Part shown: positions 30,327-37,546 of the stretch, piece after piece
Position numbering within the stretch: position 1 is the first letter of the stretch
How the letters are laid out: every line of letters begins with the position of its first letter
DNA from: an uncultured Oscillospiraceae bacterium
GTDB taxonomy: Bacteria > Bacillota > Clostridia > Oscillospirales > Oscillospiraceae
Reading direction: 5' to 3'
DNA length: 40,420 nucleotides
Assembly (NCBI GenBank): GCA_934591725.1
Contig: CAKTPR010000004.1
Span: 1-40,420 of the forward strand
The notes under the pieces: generated by a model
Seen by the model: the letters and a program-made list of their open reading frames with translations, nothing else
What the model was told of the DNA's origin: nothing
Database searches by the model: none
Translations under genes and position numbers: made by a program

Positions 30327-30366
30327 AAATAAAAATTCAAATGCGTATAAACACATGGAGCCGGAC

Positions 30367-31104
30367 ATGAAGGAATTTTTTGCGATATACGATACGCTGC
30401 TTACAGGGATAGACACGGAGGAGACTGCTGCCGCCGTGATATCCGGCGGCGGCTGGAGCGCCGCGGAGACGGAGACGGCCTTCGGCATTGCGATGACCGT
30501 GGAGGAGGATACCGCGCCGAGAATGCTTCAAAGGGACATGACGGGCATGCCGCTCAGGGAGCTTGCACAGGCTTCAAAGAGCTGGAACCTGCGCGAAGCG
30601 TCTTTCGGCATGGCGGCGGTAAATGCGTATTATAACACCCCGGAGCGGCTGGAGCGGCTCGGCGCTTACGAGCCGCTGGAAAACTACTGCACAGCGGGGC
30701 TTGACCTGCGCGGACAGAGGATAGGCGTAGTGGGGCACCTCAAGCTGACGCCCGATATCCGGAGCAGTGCCGCGCAGATATGGACGCTTGAGCGCGAACC
30801 GAAGCCCGGCGATTATCCGGACTCCGCCTGCGATGAGCTGCTGCCGCGCTGCGACACGGTCATAATCACGGCGAGCACGCTTGTGAACAAGACGCTGCCG
30901 CATCTGCTGGAACTGTGCCGGGACGCTTACACCATACTTGTGGGGCCGAGCTGCCCCATGTGCCCGGAGCTTCTGGAGCATCGGATCGAGCGTCTTGCGG
31001 GGCTTGTCGTCACTGACAGAGCGGGAATGACGGCGCAGATAAATTCAGCCCGCCGCGCGACGCCCTATCCGATGGGGAAGCCGTTTTTGCTGAAGAAAGA
31101 TTGA
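30367..31104 (+). CDS. DUF4213/DUF364 protein (putative heavy-metal chelation family)
   Basis: A 245-aa cytoplasmic protein. The N-terminal part (MKEFFAIYDTLL...FGIAMTVEED) matches DUF4213, and the C-terminal part is the Rossmann-like DUF364 domain (RIGVVGHLKLTPDIRSSAAQIWTLER...VIITASTLVNKTLPHLLELC, ILVGPSCPMCPELL). A family structure suggested metal or chelate handling; no reaction is known. The CPMCP segment could bind metal. The start at 30367 has GGAG 6 nt upstream and lies after the promoter; longer starts (30322, 30214) fall in or before the promoter. Its 3' end overlaps, on the opposite strand, the nonsense tail of the truncated kinase. Confidence 0.82.
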   Translation: MKEFFAIYDTLLTGIDTEETAAAVISGGGWSAAETETAFGIAMTVEEDTAPRMLQRDMTGMPLRELAQASKSWNLREASFGMAAVNAYYNTPERLERLGAYEPLENYCTAGLDLRGQRIGVVGHLKLTPDIRSSAAQIWTLEREPKPGDYPDSACDELLPRCDTVIITASTLVNKTLPHLLELCRDAYTILVGPSCPMCPELLEHRIERLAGLVVTDRAGMTAQINSARRATPYPMGKPFLLKKD

Positions 31105-31498
31105 TAAACAATGACTGCCGAAAAATAGGCAGAAACTCCTTTTCGCGCAGCTCGTTGTCCGCGTGGGCGTTCAGCACAGCTGCCATGGAGTTGACGGAAT
31201 GGAACATGCGGTACAGCTCGCCCTCGCTGTCGCATTCGATGCGGGCGCTGCGGTCGCCGTCGAGATAGGCGTTTATCTGCGTTACCGCCTGCTCCATGGT
31301 GCGGTTCTGACGCTTAAAATACCTGAGGCAGAGCAGCCATACCGCGCCGCCCGCGAGCAGGAACAGCAGCGGCAGCCACGGTGAAAAGCTCCGACAGGCG
31401 AACCACATGACGCCCTCAGTCATCAGGAGCAGGGCGCACAGAACGAGCGTGAGCGCGCAGAACAGATCACGTATATCCTTATTCGCAAGTATCTTCAT
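31010..31498 (-). pseudogene. Truncated sensor histidine kinase
   Basis: A 162-codon frame whose first ~121 codons are the N-terminal part of a kinase: two membrane helices (LFCALTLVLCALLLMTEGV and LPLLFLLAGGAVWLLCL), a HAMP-like segment (NAYLDGDRSARIECDSEGELYRMF) and a linker ending LREKEFL, where intact relatives continue into the dimerisation domain with its His. Here the match ends near 31133 and the rest is antisense to the end of the DUF364 gene. H-, N- and G-boxes are absent. GAGGTG precedes the ATG, 10 nt after the regulator. Probably a deletion that fused the region to the DUF364 gene end. Confidence 0.75.
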
Positions 31499-31508
31499 GC
31501 ACCGCACC

Positions 31509-32195
31509 TCAGCTGATGACGTTCCACTTATAGCCCATGCCGCGGACGGTCAGGAGCATCTGCGGCGCGCCGGGGTCGTCCTCTATCTTCATGCGCAGCC
31601 GTCGGATGTATACCGTGAGGGTGCTGCTGTCGATGTAGTTCCCGTCGCAGTCCCAGAGCTTATCCAATATCTGCCCCTTGGTCAGCACTGTGTTCGGGTT
31701 ATGCATGAACAGGCACAGAAGCTTATATTCCGCGGCGGTCAGCTCAAGCACATCGCCGTTCTTGAATACCTGCCCTTGGAGCAGAAGCACTTTGATGCCG
31801 TTGGAGCACAGCTCCGTGTCCGCCGCGCCGAAAGCGCTCGCCCGGCGCAGCAGGGCATTGATGCGTGAGATGAGCACGCCGAGCTTGAACGGCTTTGTGA
31901 TATAGTCGTCCCCGCCGATATCCAGCCCCATGATGATGCTCGTCTCCTCGTCGGACGCGGTGAGGAAGATGATCGGCACCTTCGAGGTGTGCCGCACCCT
32001 TTGGCAGAACTCAAAGCCTGAGCCGTCCGGCAGGGACACGTCCAGCACCAAAAGGTCGTATTTCCCGTCTGCCCACAGCGAGTTCGCCTCCCTGAGCATT
32101 CTGGCGTTGTCCGCTTCAAAGCCATGCTTTCTGAAAGCAAAGGAGAGCCCGGTTATAAGACTCAGGTCGTCCTCTAAAAGTAATATCCTGCTCAT
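31509..32195 (-). CDS. OmpR-family response regulator without intact partner
   Basis: A 228-aa regulator with a receiver domain (LLEDDLSL, phospho-acceptor Asp in LLVLDVSLPDGSG, FLTASDEE, ITKPF) and a winged-helix output (LELTAAEYKLLCLFMHNP...VYIRRLRMKIEDDPGAP...TVRGMGYKWNV). All key residues are present, so it looks functional. The ATG at 32195 has GAGG 7 nt upstream; one two codons earlier sits on the RBS. Its partner kinase, the next gene, is truncated, so it may be phosphorylated by another kinase or by small phosphodonors. No ABC transporter or other target is adjacent. Confidence 0.92.
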   Translation of the reverse strand: MSRILLLEDDLSLITGLSFAFRKHGFEADNARMLREANSLWADGKYDLLVLDVSLPDGSGFEFCQRVRHTSKVPIIFLTASDEETSIIMGLDIGGDDYITKPFKLGVLISRINALLRRASAFGAADTELCSNGIKVLLLQGQVFKNGDVLELTAAEYKLLCLFMHNPNTVLTKGQILDKLWDCDGNYIDSSTLTVYIRRLRMKIEDDPGAPQMLLTVRGMGYKWNVIS

Positions 32196-32246
32196 GCTCA
32201 TACCTCACGAAATCATTTCTGCGTCCATTATATACATCATATACAT

Positions 32247-32274
32247 CCCCCGCGGCTATGGCAAGCGGCGGGGG
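32247..32274. repeat. GC-rich inverted repeat upstream of the regulator
   Basis: CCCCCGC and GCGGGGG face each other about 14 nt apart in the 160-bp gap between dnaJ and the regulator. Could be part of an operator or terminator; nothing more can be said. Confidence 0.4.
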
Positions 32275-32300
32275 AGCCATATACCCGCAGGAGACGGCAA

Positions 32301-32330
32301 AGGCGCTGCGCGATGTGCCGCGCAGCGCCT
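32301..32330 (-). terminator. Hairpin after dnaJ
   Basis: AGGCGCTGCGCG (32301-32312) pairs with CGCGCAGCGCCT (32319-32330). It follows dnaJ by 25 nt on the minus strand but has no T-run (TTGCCGTC follows), so termination efficiency is uncertain. Confidence 0.55.
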
Positions 32331-32355
32331 GGGAATGTACTGTAATATCTTGTGT

Positions 32356-33504
32356 TTATCTCTTCTTTTTGCCGAAGATGCTCTTGCCGGATTCGCCGTC
32401 AAGGTCGCCCATTGATGCGGCAAACTGGCGCAGCAGCTCCTTCTGCGAGGAGGTCAGGTTCTTCGGCGTCCTGACATTCACCGTGACGAACTGGTCGCCG
32501 CGGCCGTTGCCGCGGACATACGGAATGCCCTTCCCGCGCAGACGGAAAGTCGTGCCGCTCTGCGTGCCCTCGGGTATGGTCAGCTTCACCTTGCCGTCAA
32601 GCGTCGGGACCTCGATCTCCGCGCCGAGCGTCGCCTGAGCGAAGTTGATATCCTGATCGAGCAGGACGGACGTGCCGTCACGCTCGAAGCGCTCGTGTTG
32701 ACGGATAAGTACAGTGACGATAAGGTCGCCTGCGGGGCCGCCGTTCGAGCCGGCATTGCCCGCACCGCTGACGGAGAAAGCCTGACCGTCGTCGATACCG
32801 GTGGGGATGTTGACCGTCAGCTTATGCTGGCGGCGTATCTTGCCCATACCGCGGCAGGTCTTGCACGGCTGGTGAATGATCTTGCCGGTGCCGCGGCACT
32901 TCTGGCACGGCCCCATGGACTGCACCGCGCCGAACGGGGTGCGCTGCGTGGTCTTGACTGTGCCGCTGCCCTTACAGTCGGGGCATATCTCCGGCGTGGT
33001 TCCGGGTGCGCAGCCCGTGCCCTTGCAGTCGGGGCACTGCTCAATGCGCGGTACGGTGACTTCCTTCCTGCAGCCGAAGGCCGCTTCCTCAAAGCTCACG
33101 GTCACGGAGGCCTCTATGCTCTCGCCGCGCCTCGGTGCGTTAGGATTGCTGCGGGTGCTCCCGCCGCCGAAGCCGAAGCCGCTGAACATATCGCCGAATA
33201 TATCGCCCAGATCGCCGAAGCCGCCAAAACCGCCGAAGCCTGCGCCGCCCGCACCGCCGCCGAAGCCGGCGTTCGGGTCAAAGGCCGCGTGGCCGAACTG
33301 ATCGTACTTCTTGCGCTTTTCGGGGTCGGAGAGAACTTCGTATGCCTCGTTGCCCTCCTTGAAGCGCTCCTCACAGGCCTTGTCGCCGGGATGCAGATCG
33401 GGGTGGTTTTCCTTGGTGAGCTTCCTGTATGCTTTTTTTATATCATCGGCCGAAGCGTCCTTGCTGACGCCCAGCACCTCGTAATAGTCTCTTTTATCAG
33501 CCAT
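32356..33504 (-). CDS. dnaJ: Chaperone DnaJ (Hsp40)
   Basis: Co-chaperone that delivers clients to DnaK and stimulates its ATPase. The 382-aa protein has the J domain with HPD (ENHPDLHPGD), a Gly/Phe-rich linker (residues ~75-115), four zinc repeats (CPDCKGTG, CPDCKGSG, CQKCRGTG, CKTCRGMG) and the C-terminal substrate domains. Type I, full length. The start at 33504 has AAGGA a few nt upstream; earlier in-frame codons lack support. Last gene of the hrcA operon, separated from dnaK by hairpins. Confidence 0.98.
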   Translation of the reverse strand: MADKRDYYEVLGVSKDASADDIKKAYRKLTKENHPDLHPGDKACEERFKEGNEAYEVLSDPEKRKKYDQFGHAAFDPNAGFGGGAGGAGFGGFGGFGDLGDIFGDMFSGFGFGGGSTRSNPNAPRRGESIEASVTVSFEEAAFGCRKEVTVPRIEQCPDCKGTGCAPGTTPEICPDCKGSGTVKTTQRTPFGAVQSMGPCQKCRGTGKIIHQPCKTCRGMGKIRRQHKLTVNIPTGIDDGQAFSVSGAGNAGSNGGPAGDLIVTVLIRQHERFERDGTSVLLDQDINFAQATLGAEIEVPTLDGKVKLTIPEGTQSGTTFRLRGKGIPYVRGNGRGDQFVTVNVRTPKNLTSSQKELLRQFAASMGDLDGESGKSIFGKKKR

Positions 33505-33625
33505 TTTGTCCTTGCAGCCTCGGCGCTGCTGCGCGCCTTTGGCTGCCCACACCTCCTATGCGACCCCAAAAACATCGGACTGCATGGAGTCTTTTTTATT
33601 CGATACGCGCGTATCTTAATACGCA

Positions 33626-33660
33626 CTCTTGAGGCGGAGTGCTGCACCCCGCCTCAAGAG
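33626..33660 (-). terminator. Hairpin between dnaK and dnaJ
   Basis: CTCTTGAGGCGG (33626-33637) pairs with CCGCCTCAAGAG (33649-33660). Just beyond it are overlapping palindromes GATACGCGCGTATC (33602-33615) and GCGTAT/ATACGC (33609-33624). No T-run directly follows on minus; attenuation or RNA processing could set the DnaK:DnaJ ratio. Confidence 0.55.
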
Positions 33661-33677
33661 GTTATTTTGCTTGGGAA

Positions 33678-35540
33678 TTACTTCTTGTTGTCGTCATCCA
33701 CGACGGTGTAGTCAGCGTCGTAGTAGTCCTGACCGCCCTGTGCGCCTGCGCCGGGGTTTGCGCCGCCGGCCTGGTTGGGATCGAAGCCTGCGCCCTGTGC
33801 GCCGCCCGCTGCCTGATACAGCTTCTCGGAGACCTTGTAGAAGGCCTGAGTCAGCTCCTCGGTCGCGGCCTTGATGGCTGCGGTGTCGGTGCCGGTGAGT
33901 GCCTGCTTGAGTGCGGAGAGCTTGGTCTCGACCTCGCTCTTGTCAGCAGCGTCGAGCTTGTCGCCCATCTCGTTGAGGGTCTTCTCGGTCTGGTAGACCA
34001 TCTGGTCGCCCTGATTGCGGACGTCGACCTCTTCCTTGCGCTTTGCATCCTCGGCAGCGTACATCTCGGCTTCCTTGACTGCCTTGTCGATATCCTCCTT
34101 GGACATATTGGAGGAAGCGGTGATGGTGATGTGCTGCTCCTTGCCGGTGCCGAGATCCTTTGCGGAGACGTTGACGATGCCGTTTGCGTCTATATCAAAG
34201 GTGACCTCGATCTGAGGAACGCCGCGGCGTGCCGGGGCGATGCCGTCCAGATGGAAGCGGCCAAGGCTCTTGTTGTAAGCGGCCATCTCGCGCTCGCCCT
34301 GCAGGACGTTGACCTCAACGGAGGTCTGGTTGTCTGCTGCGGTGGAGAAGACCTGACTCTTCCTGGTGGGGATGGAGGTGTTGCGCTCGATGAGCTTGGT
34401 GAACACGCCGCCCAGAGTCTCAATGCCGAGGGACAGAGGAGTGACATCGACGAGGACGATGCCCTCAACGTCGCCGGTCAGAACGCCGCCCTGAATAGCT
34501 GCGCCGATTGCAACGCACTCATCGGGGTTGATGCCCTTGAAGCCTTCCTTGCCGATAAGGGACTTGACCATGTCCTGAACTGCGGGGATACGGCTGGAGC
34601 CGCCGACGAGCAGAACCTTGGTGATATCGCTGGGCTTGAGGCCTGCGTCGGACAGAGCCTGCTTCACAGGGCCGCTGGTCTTCTCGACGAGGTGGTGGGT
34701 CAGCTCATTGAACTTTGCACGGGTCAGAGTAACGTCGAGGTGCTTCGGGCCGGTGGCGTCTGCGGTGATGTAAGGCAGATTGATGTTCGAGGTGGTCACG
34801 CTCGACAGCTCGACCTTTGCCTTCTCGGCTGCCTCACGCAGTCTCTGCATTGCAACCTTATCGGCGCTCAGGTCGATGCCCTCAGTCTTCTTGAACTCGG
34901 AGACGAGGTAATCGGTGATGCAGGCGTCAAAGTCATCGCCGCCGAGACGGTTGTTGCCGGCGGTCGCGAGAACGTCGATAACGCCGTCGCCGATCTCCAG
35001 AACGGAGACATCGAAGGTGCCGCCGCCGAGGTCGTAGACCATGATCTTCTGATCGGCCTTTTCCTTATCCAGACCGTAGGCCAGAGCGGCTGCGGTCGGC
35101 TCGTTGATTATACGCTTGACGTCGAGACCTGCGATCTTGCCGGCGTCCTTGGTCGCCTGACGCTGAGCGTCGGTGAAGTAAGCGGGAACGGTGATGACGG
35201 CCTCGGTGACGGGGCTGCCGATGTAAGCTTCGGCGTCTGCCTTCAGCTTCTGCAGGATCATCGCGGAGATCTCCTGCGGGGTGTAGGACTTGTTGTCAAT
35301 ATTGACCTTGTAGTTGGAGCCCATCTCACGCTTGATGGAGGAGATGGTACGGTCGGGGTTGGTGATGGCCTGACGCTTTGCGACCTGGCCTACCATACGC
35401 TCGCCGGTCTTTGCGAATGCAACGACGGACGGAGTGGTACGTGCGCCTTCGGCGTTTGCGATGACGACGGCTTCGCCGCCCTCCATGACTGCTACGCAGC
35501 TGTTAGTTGTGCCCAAATCTATTCCTATGATCTTACCCAT
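33678..35540 (-). CDS. dnaK: Chaperone DnaK (Hsp70)
   Basis: ATP-dependent chaperone. The 620-aa protein begins MGKIIGIDLGTTNSCVAV (phosphate loop 1) and contains VYDLGGGTFDVS, VGGSSRIPAVQ, the linker region before VTPLSLGIETLGG, and the substrate domain; it ends with a Gly/Gln/Ala-rich lid tail and DDDNKK. It lacks the N-terminal-lobe loop of Gram-negative DnaK, as in Gram-positives. A strong RBS (AGGAGG) precedes it. Third gene of the hrcA-grpE-dnaK-dnaJ operon. Confidence 0.99.
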   Translation of the reverse strand: MGKIIGIDLGTTNSCVAVMEGGEAVVIANAEGARTTPSVVAFAKTGERMVGQVAKRQAITNPDRTISSIKREMGSNYKVNIDNKSYTPQEISAMILQKLKADAEAYIGSPVTEAVITVPAYFTDAQRQATKDAGKIAGLDVKRIINEPTAAALAYGLDKEKADQKIMVYDLGGGTFDVSVLEIGDGVIDVLATAGNNRLGGDDFDACITDYLVSEFKKTEGIDLSADKVAMQRLREAAEKAKVELSSVTTSNINLPYITADATGPKHLDVTLTRAKFNELTHHLVEKTSGPVKQALSDAGLKPSDITKVLLVGGSSRIPAVQDMVKSLIGKEGFKGINPDECVAIGAAIQGGVLTGDVEGIVLVDVTPLSLGIETLGGVFTKLIERNTSIPTRKSQVFSTAADNQTSVEVNVLQGEREMAAYNKSLGRFHLDGIAPARRGVPQIEVTFDIDANGIVNVSAKDLGTGKEQHITITASSNMSKEDIDKAVKEAEMYAAEDAKRKEEVDVRNQGDQMVYQTEKTLNEMGDKLDAADKSEVETKLSALKQALTGTDTAAIKAATEELTQAFYKVSEKLYQAAGGAQGAGFDPNQAGGANPGAGAQGGQDYYDADYTVVDDDNKK

Positions 35541-35641
35541 TGTGAATTCCTCCTGATATATGTGGATTTGTTTTTTACTGAGAATTTATATACTAAAACC
35601 GCTGTGCGGTAATAGCTGAATTAATTGTGCTGCCGGGATAC

Positions 35642-36259
35642 TTAATTCGCAACTTTGACCATCGCAAATCTGATCACTTTGTCTCCCATCATAAAGCCCT
35701 TCTGGAACACCTCGACGATCTCGTTCTCGCCCTTTTCCTCATCCTCAACGTGCATAACGGCGTTGTGGAACGCGGGGTCGAACTTCTTGCCGAGACACTC
35801 TATCTCGGTCACGCCGAGCTTTTCCATCGTGACGTTGAACTGATTCATTATCATCTCAACGCCGCGCCTGTAAGCCTCGTCCTCCGTGGACTGCGCCAGC
35901 GCGCGGACAAGATTGTCGTAAACCGGCAGGAACTTCTTGAGCGTTTCGGCCTTGACGTCGCCGTACAGGCTGTCCTTTTCCTTCTGGCTGCGCTTGCGGA
36001 AGTTATCGTACTCTGCGCAGATGCGCAGGTACTTGTCGTTGAGCGCGTCCATTTCGGCCTTGAGGTCGGGCTTCTTTTCTTCCTTTTTGTCCTTACCCTT
36101 TTTCTCCTCAGGCTTCTTCTCTTCGGCCTTTTCAACTTCGGGCTTCTTGCCGTCGGCTTCCTTGGCTTCGATTTCGGGCTCCCCGGTCTTGACCTCTTCC
36201 TTTATTTCATCGGCGGCGGGAGCCGCCTGCTGCTTTTCTTCCTTCTTATCCTTGCTCAT
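35642..36259 (-). CDS. grpE: Nucleotide exchange factor GrpE
   Basis: Releases ADP from DnaK. The 205-aa protein has a very long charged N-terminus (about residues 1-65, KKEEKQQ..., EKKPEEKKGKDKKEEKK), a long coiled coil (LNDKYLRICAEYDNFRKRSQKEKDSL) and the beta domain with GVTEIECLGKKFDPAFHNAVMHVE. The ATG at 36259 has AAGGGAG 9 nt upstream; the earlier in-frame ATG is too close to it. It overlaps hrcA by 14 nt. Confidence 0.97.
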   Translation of the reverse strand: MSKDKKEEKQQAAPAADEIKEEVKTGEPEIEAKEADGKKPEVEKAEEKKPEEKKGKDKKEEKKPDLKAEMDALNDKYLRICAEYDNFRKRSQKEKDSLYGDVKAETLKKFLPVYDNLVRALAQSTEDEAYRRGVEMIMNQFNVTMEKLGVTEIECLGKKFDPAFHNAVMHVEDEEKGENEIVEVFQKGFMMGDKVIRFAMVKVAN

Positions 36260-37337
36260 TGTGGTCATCTCCCTTGATTATCAGTTTGTTGTGCATACCC
36301 TCTGGCGGCGTCTCACCGCTGCCGAGCCTGCGCGAGAGCCCCGCGGCAAGTATGCTGAGCTTCGCGGCGACCGCGGAATAATCCATCCTTGTCGGCCCTA
36401 CCACGCCGATCAGCCCGCGGGTGTTGTCGCCCGCGTCATAGCTTGCAATAACGACGCTTGAATCCTTCAGCTCCTCGGCCACGTTCTCCGGGCCTATGAG
36501 CACCTTGATGCCCACATCGTCTCCGAGCTCCTCATCAGGCGGGAGGATGTATCCTCCGCCGGAGAGATAGCCCATGAGCTTATGAGCCTTGTCCGGGTCG
36601 CGGTACTCCGGCTGGTTGAGCAGCCTGTTCTCGCCCGTCACATAAGCGGAGGGGGTATGCGCGCCGCTGAGGACTTCTATTGCGAAAGCGGAGATAACGG
36701 AGGTCAAACCGATCGTATCGTCCGCCGCGCGCTCGGTGGTGTTTATCAGAAGCGAGGTTATCTGATCCTCGGTGATATCGGTGAAGTTGGAGTTGAACAG
36801 TGCCGAGAGCCGCTGCACGAGCCGCTGATCGACCGAAAGCGGAAGATGCACAAGCTTGCTTTTGACGGAATTGTCACTGAGCATCAGGACGATGATAAAG
36901 GTGTTTGCATCAACATAGATGAGGTCGACACGCTTTATCGTCACGGCTGCGCGCGTTGTGAGCGCGAGCGCCGGGTAATCTGTGAGCTGCGAGGCGAGAC
37001 GGCTTATATCACCGATCGTATCGTCAAGCTGCTGGAGGCGCTGATTCATGCGGCGGTTAATATCCTCCGTCTCCTCGGTGCTGAGCTTCTGCCGCTGCAT
37101 AAGCTCGTTCACGTACATCCTGTACCCCTTCGGGGTCGGGACGCGTCCGGCCGAGGTGTGCGGCTGTTCGAGATAGCCGAGGCTTACCAGCTCGGCAAGC
37201 TCGTTTCTTATCGTGGCGGAGGAGCAGCCGAGCCCAGCAGTCTGCGCAATGGTCTTGCTGCCGACAGGCTCAGCAGTCTGGATATACTCATCGACGACTG
37301 CCGCAAGTATTTTCTTTTTTCTCTCACTGATCGCCAT
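36246..37337 (-). CDS. hrcA: Heat-inducible transcription repressor HrcA
   Basis: Repressor of class I heat-shock genes; binds CIRCE, with folding dependent on GroE in studied species. The 363-aa protein has an N-terminal winged helix (ERKKKILAAVVDEYIQTAEPVGSKTIAQ...SSATIRNELAELVSLGYLEQPHTSAGRVPT) and the central/C-terminal dimerisation region (IGLTSVISAF..., GVVGPTRMDYSAVAAKL). Full length. The start at 37337 has GGCAGGT a few nt upstream. First gene of its operon, so it represses itself through the CIRCE at 37381. Confidence 0.98.
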   Translation of the reverse strand: MAISERKKKILAAVVDEYIQTAEPVGSKTIAQTAGLGCSSATIRNELAELVSLGYLEQPHTSAGRVPTPKGYRMYVNELMQRQKLSTEETEDINRRMNQRLQQLDDTIGDISRLASQLTDYPALALTTRAAVTIKRVDLIYVDANTFIIVLMLSDNSVKSKLVHLPLSVDQRLVQRLSALFNSNFTDITEDQITSLLINTTERAADDTIGLTSVISAFAIEVLSGAHTPSAYVTGENRLLNQPEYRDPDKAHKLMGYLSGGGYILPPDEELGDDVGIKVLIGPENVAEELKDSSVVIASYDAGDNTRGLIGVVGPTRMDYSAVAAKLSILAAGLSRRLGSGETPPEGMHNKLIIKGDDHNEQG

Positions 37338-37357
37338 TTTATACCTGCCGAACCTTT

Positions 37358-37366
37358 TTAGCACTC
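37358..37366 (-). promoter_or_regulatory. Extra CIRCE half-site
   Basis: TTAGCACTC on the plus strand, a consensus CIRCE half, 23 bp from the half-site that starts the full operator and 20-odd nt before the hrcA ATG. Confidence 0.5.
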
Positions 37367-37380
37367 ACTGCATCTGACTG

Positions 37381-37407
37381 TTGGCACTCTTACCTTTCGA
37401 GTGCTAA
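37381..37407 (-). promoter_or_regulatory. CIRCE operator
   Basis: TTGGCACTC (37381-37389), 9-nt spacer, GAGTGCTAA (37399-37407). It matches TTAGCACTC-N9-GAGTGCTAA with one change and directly abuts the hrcA -10 box. Confidence 0.93.
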
Positions 37408-37434
37408 TATACCATCGCCGCGCCTCTTTGTCAA
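37406..37434 (-). promoter_or_regulatory. hrcA operon promoter
   Basis: Minus-strand TTGACA (37434-37429), 17-nt spacer, TATATT (37411-37406); CIRCE begins within the end of the -10. Confidence 0.9.
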
Positions 37435-37493
37435 TAGTTTCGTCGGCCTTCTTATATATAATTCACAGAAAATACAAGAAGTTTTTGCGCAAA

Positions 37494-37521
37494 TATGAAC
37501 GCGGCAGCTGCCGCGTTCATA
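37494..37521 (-). terminator. Perfect 28-bp palindrome after the Ca2+-ATPase gene
   Basis: TATGAACGCGGCAG is followed directly by its complement CTGCCGCGTTCATA. On minus ATTTGCGCAAAAAC follows, so it is a plausible but T-poor terminator 25 nt after the ATPase stop. Confidence 0.6.
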
Positions 37522-37546
37522 GCAGAAAATCTGTATTTGGCTCCCC

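Noticed and set aside
30214..30366. Longer N-terminus for the DUF364 protein
   Set aside because: It would start upstream of the predicted TTTACA-17-TATGAT promoter and crosses the divergent MFS promoter; there is no RBS.
33639..35612. A 657-codon open frame on the plus strand opposite dnaK
   Set aside because: Antisense to an unmistakable DnaK. Its composition follows from the GC-rich codon bias of the real gene, and it has no family motifs.
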